Positions 13,601 through 22,600 of a DNA stretch of 64,000 nucleotides are shown in pieces (the stretch's first letter is position 1; each line of letters opens with the position of its first letter). The position numbers and the translations under genes are program-made. The DNA is taken from positions 1 through 64,000 of the forward strand of contig JAWWUD010000224.1 of NCBI GenBank assembly GCA_033964015.1. Direction: 5' to 3'. The notes under the pieces are model-generated. The model was not told the DNA's origin, ran no database searches, and was given only the letters and a program-made list of their open reading frames with translations. Source of the stretch: Scolanthus callimorphus (Eukaryota; Cnidaria; Anthozoa; Actiniaria; Edwardsiidae).

Positions 13601-16600
13601 CCAAAGACTCTGCATCTCTGCCGCCCGACCTAGCGGCACCATAAATAGCCTGCGAGCTCACGCTCTAGTGTTTTTATTTTTATTTTCGGACATTTAATTT
13701 TTTTGGCGCGCGGGATTCTTGTGTAGCCAGAAAAATTCATTGTTCGAAAAAAAAAACAGTAGAGAGCCGGCTTGCAGACGTCCCCGTCTAGGAAAGATGA
13801 AACGAACGACGAGCAGGAAAAAAGCTCCTTTTCTTCTTTATTTGCAGAGATCTTAGCTACAATGTACTTCATCGTATAACCGAGCGAGCATTACAGAATC
13901 TTACAAGCTTACATACCTTGTAAGTATTACTATCTATGTTCAACTAATCGTGCGCTCGATGGGCGTGACAATGTTCTGATTGGTTTGTTGTGCTGATGTA
14001 ATACGGCGAGAAACTTTCAAATATCACCATAACTTTGTTATTCTTTGGTTACATACCACTTAGACCAGCTCTAGAGCAAATGATGGATCAAAATTCCATA
14101 ATAGTTATTCCAACGGAGTCCACAGCTTCTACCTTGACCTCATTAGCAGGGATTTTCATGGGCTACAAAACTACATGTCATGCCCATTGAATACCGGAAC
14201 TTTAAATGATTTACGATACAGTTCAACTCGTACACACGACAATTTATTACAACTCCGAAAAAGAAAATGAATGGTCATAATTTAGAAATAGTGTGTTATA
14301 GAATTCTAGGCCTTGTGTTATTGTAGCGATTACCGAATAGGAATACATGAAAATCACTAAAACATTTGATTGATTTCCCACATCTCTACACTGCTTACCT
14401 TATTTTCTTTTACAGACGGCTGAATTCAAACTTCCTACTTAAACTCCCGGCGAAAGTCTTCGCGTTTTTAACTGAGCTAAGAGTTCTGTAAGTGCTGTGT
14501 GCAAACGACAGCAACCACAATTACCGCCAGGGGCCGGTTCCTGAAAGGTTGGATAAAGTTATCCACGGATAAAAGTTATCAGTTGTATAGGTTTTGTGCA
14601 GGATTTATCCGTTGGATAAGCGTTTTTATTTTTTCAGCGGTCCGGTATCCATCAAATCGCGCGCTCTGATTGGCTCGCGAGCGGGCCGGAACCCTACGAT
14701 CCGGACCCCGGGTCCGGATGAATCGCGCGCGTGCTAATTTCTGTGAAGTTTTATGCTGTTTCAGTGAAAGCAAAAAAATAAATATATTATTTGCCGGCTT
14801 GGGGTCGGTCCAGATCGTGAAATACCGTGACCTCGGCCTTGAAAATACTGACCTTTTCAAGACCTCGGTCACGGTATTTCACGATCCGGACCTCCCAGCC
14901 GGTAAATAACATATATCCACTGATAACTCTTAACTGACCTTCTAGGACCCGGCCCCAGAACAACAACAACAACTTTAGTGAGGGACACAACAGTCAGACA
15001 ACTTGCATATAGAGAGAGTTCAGAACTAAATCAAATCGCAAATTTTGATTGTTCATTTTATGTCATTAGATTGAGTAGTATTTCTGTCATGAAAACTAGA
15101 TACTGCAATTCCATCCATATTTAGAACTTATCGAACTGGAGCATATTCTTGCCAGACTGCCAGAAGACGGACGATATTGCTCTCAGTTAAATCTCGCATG
15201 TCTAACAAATCAATGGAGATAAACTAAAGTTATATTTTCCTTGCAGTGATGTTGGAGTAAACCTTATAGATGACATTCCTGGAGAAGTTTTCCATAACCT
15301 TAGCAAGCTTACTATCTTGTAAGTTGATGCACACTTCCTTTCAGGATTTCATCAGATCATACAATTGTAAATGAGAAAAAACAAATAGCAATTTTCTAGC
15401 GAGTCACTTGACACACCAGTGCCGATAACAATAGCTACACAACGGAACAGCAGAACGATGGCAATAATTCAATCAAATAGGGGACTCGTGTTGTGACAAG
15501 ACAACACCAAGCTCGAATAGCACTCTACTGAGTCGAGCAATCGGCTGTGCACCAACACCTAATTAAATGCCAAGCTTTTAAATACCTGGTTAATTTACAC
15601 AAATTGCCAGAGGGCGCTAACAATATAAATTGCATTGTTAATAATGTTATTTGATTTTTGCTTGATACTGGTTTGAATTAAATCGAAATATCGGAATATC
15701 GGAATTGAAATCTTCCGATCTAGACTTGAATCTCAAAATGTTTTTCGGAGTTACATTTGTACTGTACTATCTACACCTGTTGGCTGGAAATGGATTTAGA
15801 TGAGTTTCTTAACAATTATACACTTAGCCAATCAGAAACGATACAAATTCACCAACTGACCAATCAGGGGACGAGGTAAGTACGACTTGCATTTTAGTCG
15901 TGACCCAAGAATAAAAGACACTGTAGGTTTGGTATTTCTACGCATTCTGATTGGCTGACACACTATCAACCAATTGGAACGTGTAGTCTGTTTAACAAAT
16001 GCTCTCTCACTTTCTGTTGTATGTCCTCTTATATACCAAAACGTCATCAAGCAGTCAACATTGTAGACACACGAGCCGCAGCCGATTGTTCCTCCATTTT
16101 TTGCTGGGATGATGCAACATCTGTGGTACATATTTTCGTCTACCTACAGCTTTCAGACAATCAGAAAGCGAGAAACGCGCGCGTTGTGGTATAATTTACT
16201 TAAGACAATCGTCTGTAATCTGATCTACCCAAACATGTTAGAAAATGGATTTCGTTGCATTGTAGGAGCCTTCGATCGAACAGATTATCGGTGGTGCCCG
16301 ATAAACTCTTCCATACCGCCACGAATCTTACACATTTGTAAGTACTTCTTTTACACGTAGGCAAGCGCTGCTGTTATGTTAAGAACCACTGGATATCCTC
16401 AAAATTCTATATTTAAATCGGGCAGCTACACTGAATAGTCTTTGAATATGTATATTTTTTATGTTCAGGTACCTTCAAGACAACTCCATATCTGCTTTAC
16501 CAGACAACATGTTCGAGTCACTTTCAAACCTGGAAGTTTTGTAAGTACATATCTTATGACAAACCCTTGATTATCCTGCGAAAGCTGGCACCAATTAGCG

Positions 16601-19600
16601 CTCGCCAAACGTTCGATACTGATAACTTATTTGACCCAGATCGGATCAAAAGAAATACGCGGCAAGCTTGGCTGGATGATGTGTAATTCCTATGGCACAC
16701 AAAGCATTTAATAGTGACGAATTCAAATACGATGATAAAAGGAGCAAATAACGTAATTATTATGACCAGATCTGGGTCATAGGCCTTTTTTGAGATACAC
16801 CAAAAGTCGCGAATCGTAATGAATTGTGGTCTAGCTTCGGTACAAACAAATCACCAAACAATGGGCAGTTTTCCCAAGTGGAATTCAAAATGAACTCCAC
16901 TGGGAAAAACTGCCCATTGTTTGGTGATTTGTTTGTACCGAAGCTAGACCACAATGCATTACGATTCGCAACTTCCGGTGTATCTCAAAAAAGGCCTATT
17001 ACAGGGCCCGACATTTTAACTGTTTTTGCAAGGCGTCATTGGCGACCAATTAAAAAAAATTAGTCGCCAAATGCAGTATCTAGTCGCCACGTAAGCTTGG
17101 ATGTCAAATGGGATGCCATTTGGCGACTAGCTTTATAATTTTGGTCGCCAATCCCCCAAAAAAGGTCGGGCTGCAAAATACGTCATCAGTATGGAATGTT
17201 TGGCTAGAGCAAGCAGACGTCTTTTTGCGTTTTTTTTTTTCCTGTGAGCACTAAGTGGTGTCGACTTTCGCAGGTTAACGCTTGACACACTTCGATTTAT
17301 CTCTCTAATTTTTCGAGTCCCTCCTTCTCTTCTTCCATCCCCGGTCCTCGAATTCAAATCTTGGAGTTCTGTCCTCTCATGGCAAACAACTTGTTATGTA
17401 TCATTCAGCAACCATAGGTATGCTGTCAGTTCTAACACAATTATACTTTGCTCTCTTAGGCATCTGGAGAACAACAAAATCTCAAGACTCACGAGTGAAA
17501 CGTTTAAAGGGTTGTGGTCTTTAAAATACTTGTAAGGAAAGTGCTCAATTTTTCCAATTGTCACAAGATACATGTTGTACTACAATTGACTATATTACTA
17601 AATACCAAGTTTGTTAATTGCCTGATTTGCACTTTTTTAACCGAACCGCGGGGTTGAATAACATGCCTGGAAAGGCCCCCTCCCCTGGAATTTCCTTCAA
17701 ACATTACCGAGAACAATAACATTTTGCCAAGAGTTTGGGTAAATGCACCCCCTTCCCCTGGAATTTCCATCATCAAATAGACACCTCCTGGAAATAATTC
17801 CACATGTTCTCATGAAAAATGCAGTTAGCCATTTAAAATTTCGCACACTATTTTCTCAGCAATACACAAACGTCATGTTTTGAATAGCAGCCAATCAGAG
17901 CGCGGGACTATCATTGTCATATAAAAAAGGAACGTTATCATTGATCGTTTTGGAATGCTTTTACGTTTTGCTTGTGCCTTTTTTGCACTTCGCTACAAAC
18001 CGCTATCAGTCATCTGGCATTGTAGCCGGAGTTTGGAGTCCTGTGTCATCGTCAGAGCTTTGATGTGTGAGCCCTGTGACCTGATTTGACTTTCCCCTCT
18101 TCCTCCACAGACATCTTGAAAATAATAAACTGACGGTGGTATCGCCAGAAGCTTTTAGCGGGCTTCAACAACTGAGATATTTGTAAGTACAGAAAAGGAA
18201 AGGGAAACTTGCCGGCTTCGAGCCATTGCAAGCCGTAAGTGGAATTAATGTTTTGCGCACAGGGATGGGGGCTCCACAGATATTGGTATTAGAGCAGCAG
18301 GAGCAATTACTTGCTGGGTAGCAGGTTACTGCCATCGTTATACAACCAAGGACGGAGTTCTAAGGATGCTATCACAGGCATTATAAAAGGGGATTTCCTC
18401 TGATCTAGTTTCGTGATTTGGAATTTTAACAACCGTCAATGTGTTCACAAAACGTTTCCCAAAAAGCATCGACAAAGCAACAAGGCATTGCCAGGACAAA
18501 ATAATTTACCTGAGAATGTTTTTTTTTGACATGTTACAATTAGTACTGACAAAAATATACATTATTTAAAAAAATAGTTCTGAGTGACTTTGAAAATGCT
18601 CAATCCATTTCATAGTATAAGGGAAATGAAAACTCCTACTTTTAGGCCTTTGATCAATCCCCAAGATTTAATGGTCGGTCCTTGATGGTTTAAATGTACT
18701 TAATGATTGCTTGTCTTCAGGAAATTGGATCGCTTCATGCTCTGCTGTTACGCTAGAAAGACCGTCGCAGGCTTGACATGTGAATCTCCTACCGATGGAT
18801 TATGTTGCTAGGTTATTTATGTCCTCGAAAGGGCGAGTTCGTAGCAATCGCATAGCGACCATAGCTGACCATGCACGAATCCTATTTTGCAGAAAACACC
18901 CCATCCCCAAGATTTAATGGTCGGTCCTTGATGGTTTAAATGTACTTAATGATTGCTTGTCTTCAGGAAATTGGATCGCTTCATGCTCTGCTGTTACGCT
19001 AGAAAGACCGTCGCAGGCTTGACATGTGAATCTCCTACCGATGGATTCTCAAGCTGCGAGGATTTGATGAAACACAAAGGGCTACGAGTTTCACTGTGGA
19101 TCCTTGGAATTTTAGCATCCCTGGGTAACGTGTTTGTGATCATTTGGCGAGTGATTGAAAAGGAAAGCAACCAGGTGAAACAGCTGAACACTTAATATTT
19201 CGTTATTTCACCATGCACCTTATTGTTCCTTTTTAATCCTATATTCTGACCCAATGTTACAGTGGTCTAGGGCACAATCCAGAGTTTCTACTGAAACTGC
19301 CTTGATACTTGTCCTGTTTTCCAAAAAAGTCACGCGAATCGTTTCTGTTCAAGGCACGTGAATGTAAAGACACAAAAGTTGATTGGAGTTTTAGAATAAT
19401 ATGAAATGATAGATTACGTGCCCTCGCAGACACACCCCCCCGCCCCCACTCGTGACTTTTGGTAATGCTAGACTGGATAATGACAACGTCCAGAAGCAGG
19501 TGCTAATTGATGTTCTGGCTCCAGGGAAAGAGTGAAAGAGTGATGGGCCAGACTAACTTCCTGCGACTGCTGGATGTACGTTTCCAGCAGGAGCACCCAA

Positions 19601-22600
19601 GGCTGTCTCCGCTGCCACGGGGGAGCAATGATGATGATAACCTCTTCAAGGCTTCAGCATATTTCATATTTTCACAAACTGTGTCTTGTGCATTTTTACC
19701 AGGTGCATTCGTTTCTCCTCACCAATCTGGCGTTATCTGACCTTTTGATGGGCGTCTATCTTATGATCATCGCTATAGTAGACTTGCAATGGCAAGGAGA
19801 ATATTTCAAGCACGACGAAGGATGGCGGTAAGAATTGCGAAAAATAACACTAGAAGCGTGTACTAGCAGCCATATGTTGCGATTAGTATAGAGCGCTTTT
19901 CATATGACTGTAGTGAAACCAATCGCAAAGTAATAAAGAAATTCTGAATAAAACCTATAGGAGCAATTACAAAGTAATTGCGAATTACTCACGACAGTCA
20001 TCTGAAATCCACTCTATATATCTATATTAGAAAAGGTTGCACCATCACAGCTGCGTGTTGTAGAAAAACTAAGGAGAACAAAATGCTCGAATTAACCCAG
20101 TACAATATTTCTTGCGAGCGGTGAAACCCTTTCTAAAATAGGTGTACAAAAGCAAATTATATAGTAACAAAAAATTAATTATAAGGGCATATGTACAAAG
20201 AATACTTTCCAAGAAGCGCTAACGTTTTTTTTTCTTTTTAGTTCGAGTGCTTTGTGCCAGACTGCAGGATTTCTGTCTATGCTATCGAGCGAAGTCTCCG
20301 TCCTTGTCTTAGCAATAATAACTGCCGACCGTCTCATCTGCATCGTCTTCCCGTTTCGATTCAAGCGTCTTTCTAAAAGGAAAGCTGTCATTATATGCGG
20401 AATCGCTTGGGCATTTGGCATAGTTGCATCAGCTCTTCCGCTATCCGGAATTTCCTACTTCTTTGACGTCGATGAAAATTTTGGCTTCTACGGACGATCT
20501 GGAGTGTGTCTAGCCTTGCATCTGAGTGCTGATCGACCACCTGGTTGGGAATACGCAGTTGCCTTCTTCGTTATTCTAAACTCTATCGCTTTCATTTTCA
20601 TTCTTCTTGCCTATGTGGCTATGTTTTGCACAGTGAAGCGCGTGTCCGGTGCTGTCCGGTCCACTTCATTGAACAAGGAGTCTTCAATGGCCAAGAAACT
20701 CATGTTCATTATTGCCACAGATTTCTGCTGTTGGATGCCTGTTATTGTTATTGGAATCCTCTCGCTTACTGGAGTATTTAATGATCCTACAAAACAAGTA
20801 AGCATAAGAAATGTTAACGTAAAAATGGCCAACCAGTATTGAATACTCGCTATTTGACAGTATTTCACGAGGTTAGTTGCGCGGTACCAAGCGGTTAGTT
20901 GCGCGGTTCAAAGCGGCGAGCTAATTAGGTGATTGCCCCAACAAATACGGGTGTGGAACCATAGATTCAACAGATAAAATTATCTAAATAATCGAACTGC
21001 TCTAGTCATTCTCCGTACCTAGCTTCATCAATGCCGTGTTTTGAGTGAGAATCATTTCAAATGCTGCTCAATTTCTAATACCCATAAGTCCCTTCGATCA
21101 AAGATTTGTACCTCTGTCTGCATTATATCATCATGCTATGTTTGCTCTTTTTTGTGATTTTTTGTAGGTGTACGTATGGATTGCTGTATTTGTGCTTCCT
21201 GTTAACTCATCCATCAACCCCATCCTATACACTTTCTCGACTGCGCATGTACAAAAGCATATGATCTCCAAAGGAAGTACATTTGAGACCTTGATCCGTA
21301 ATCGATTGCCGAAGACAAGCACTCTTCAAGGTATCTGATTAGAGTAGAAGAAAGAAAAAGCAGAGTTTGCTGCGTACCACATAACAAACATTTCTACTGC
21401 TATCTTGTTTCCATGTAGTTCCATAATAATTTTATGCGTTATAGAATACAAGGTAATTTTATTCGTTATTGCTCCTGTGTTCCACGTCTTTTGGGTGATG
21501 AGATAATAAACCGAGGTCCTGCATCGCATTCCACCGCAGCTAACCTGTATTTGGGGGACGATAAGCGTACTTCAGAACTTACCACATTATGATATAGAGC
21601 ACATGTCGATGACCGTGGCACTGTCGCGATACGGAATCAAATCACGTAGTCGCAGCACGGTCGCGGCACAACTTTGTCGCGGAACTTTTCACAGTCATAC
21701 GAAATCTGCTCTAGACTCCCACTCACAACTGTAAATCGCAGCCCGTATTTTAGAGATCATACATCTCACAACTGTAAACCGCAGTTCGTCATATGCAAAT
21801 GTTAATTGGTGGTATTCAAGTGCTAACATTTCGTTTATTGTTGCGTAAAATGGGCCAGAGGATTTGGAATTTTTTTTAGTATCAGCTCAATGAGCTTCTT
21901 GTGTAATCGAGAACTACCAAACACGAATCATTAGAAGGTATCGTACTCAGGCTAGTAGAAGCGAGTGACCGCAACAAAGATAACAGGTGTTTTTATTTCT
22001 AACTGTTATGTTTATTTTTATGTCGATAGATTTTGTGCTACGCAAGAACCGTTCACGCTCGTATGCCATCGAAAGGCCTCCCTCGCTAAGTGATGACATC
22101 ACGCAGTTAAACGTGACCAGGAAAAGTATCTGTGACGAAGCGTCTCCATCTATGTCACCGGATGTCCACTCAGCACAGTCGAGGATACGTAAGGTCGAAC
22201 TGTTAGAGCTGGTGGGTACTTCAAAAGCGAGTCCGTCACCCAAACATGTAAGTTCTACATTTGTCATTTTGCCTGTACCTTTTTGTCCGTGAAACCATGT
22301 GTCATGAACTATAAATCATTTACAACATTCCAGGTATGTGCATTGTGTGCGTTGCATCCTTGAAGTTGTGTTACATTCAAAAAGCATTTCTAAAGAAAAG
22401 AAAGCGCGCGTGTTTATAGCTGGAGTCGTATATTGTCAAAATGAATAAGACATCTAATGTCCGCACCTAAAAACGCGATTAGTTTTTTCATTGTAAGTAT
22501 TTTGAAAAACCTGTGGTGTCTAGATATCCTTCATAAATGAGACTTCCACGATGTGTTGCCCCACATGCGGACGCGTTTTGCGATTCCAGTATCTCAACAT

